A stretch of 64,000 nucleotides of DNA from a bacterium (lineage in GTDB: Bacteria > Zhuqueibacterota > Zhuqueibacteria > Residuimicrobiales > Oceaniaggregativiventaceae). The stretch spans positions 186,001-250,000 of the forward strand of contig JAKQNP010000008.1 in the NCBI GenBank assembly GCA_029565675.1. Direction: 5' to 3'. A model generated the notes under the pieces. That model had not been told where the DNA came from. It ran no database searches and saw only the letters and a program-made list of their open reading frames with translations. Of this stretch, positions 63,801 through 64,000 are shown piece after piece; the first letter of the stretch is position 1; each line of letters starts with the position of its first letter. Made by a program: the position numbers and the translations under genes.

Positions 63801-64000
63801 CTGAAAGTTCGTCTACCTTTTTTTTTGTTTCTCGTCTTGTGTTGCTGGCCAGCCCAATTATCGGCGACAACAGAAATTGCGCTGGTTGACTACAGCAGCG
63901 GTTTGACGATCGGCAAAATCAAATGCGTAACAATTTTGAGCACTGACTATGTGCGGCTGGATCATTTTATCACCGCACTGGGACTGCCGCATCAGCAGGA
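63801..64000 (+). CDS. exported protein, N-terminus only, apparent CTG start (cut by window edge)
   Basis: The frame opens after a TAA at 63738 and runs to the window end. It has a good signal peptide (LKVRLPFFLFLVLCWPAQLSA) and then a beta-rich stretch (IALVDYSSGLTIGKI, STDYVRLDHFITALG). No ATG or GTG precedes the signal peptide. CTG at 63801 follows GGGAGGCGGAGT by a normal spacing; TTG at 63825 would cut off the basic N-terminus. The mature part might be the front of a cell-wall amidase or similar, but too little is visible. Confidence 0.5.
   Translation, partial: MKVRLPFFLFLVLCCWPAQLSATTEIALVDYSSGLTIGKIKCVTILSTDYVRLDHFITALGLPHQQ

Noticed and set aside
1-64000. CRISPR arrays, insertion sequences, integrases or rRNA genes
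   Set aside because: No regularly spaced repeats, transposase or integrase motifs, or rRNA sequences were seen on reading the window.

Overview
The window reads as chromosomal DNA of a Gram-negative bacterium, probably of the FCB group (a Calditrichota, KSB1 or similar candidate-phylum lineage). This placement is inferred from gene families, not from a marker tree. The supporting families are lipid A and LPS genes (lpxB, lpxK, an LpxL-type acyltransferase, GT9 heptosyltransferase-like enzymes), a complete bacillithiol gene set (bshA, bshB1, bshC), a DksA-like protein that has lost most zinc ligands, YfhO and DUF4292 proteins, and PATAN/DUF4388 response regulators. Genes are dense, strand runs are operon-like, and many genes are joined by ATGA-type overlaps.

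Layout. 0-6.7 kb: 5' end of glgC, bshA, then lepA, an ABC-2 type exporter and signal peptidase lepB. 6.7-10.2 kb: hemW-like, leuC, leuD and a free-methionine-sulfoxide reductase. 10.3-14.1 kb: a lipid A cluster (Gfo/Idh oxidoreductase, lpxB, DUF374 acyltransferase-like, lpxK with no ordinary start codon). 14.2-23.6 kb: a regulatory island with an NtrC-type activator, a sigma-like protein with a zinc-finger anti-sigma-like partner, two PATAN regulators whose receiver Asp is replaced by Glu, degenerate MglA-like GTPase domains, and a membrane-anchored metalloprotease. 23.7-28.2 kb: LPS acyl- and glycosyltransferases with tsaC. 28.2-42.7 kb: cell-surface and polysaccharide genes, including YfhO, a flippase, a pyruvyl transferase-like protein, glycosyltransferases, a TPR lipoprotein, a DUF4292 lipoprotein and an Aur1-like PAP2 enzyme. 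42.7-44.2 kb: tRNA-Phe, a YwbE-like gene and a HisN-like phosphatase.

The most unusual part is 44.2-50.9 kb. Divergent from two small membrane-protein genes, across an AT-rich intergenic region, lies a two-gene operon. Its first gene encodes a full-length RelA/SpoT homologue (HD-like, synthetase-like, TGS, zinc-finger, ACT) in which both catalytic centres look destroyed, fused to a P-loop ATPase of the TGGHP (STAND/AAA_35-like) kind. The second gene, overlapping by 4 bp, encodes another TGGHP-type ATPase ending in an OmpR-type winged helix. A promoter-like sequence and an intrinsic terminator lie directly before the first gene, which suggests attenuation or a short leader RNA. I read this as a candidate undescribed stress-sensing or defence system; its function is inference. 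A decayed PAP2 gene lies just downstream.

50.9-64 kb: an MFS-HEAT fusion, an SGNH hydrolase, the methyltransferase-bshC-bshB1 operon, a glycosyltransferase, an ArsR regulator with a perfect palindrome upstream, a PAP2 phosphatase, a DksA-like protein, a Trm112-like protein, a small outer-membrane-type protein, a rhomboid protease and the start of an exported protein cut by the window edge. No CRISPR array, insertion sequence or rRNA was seen.
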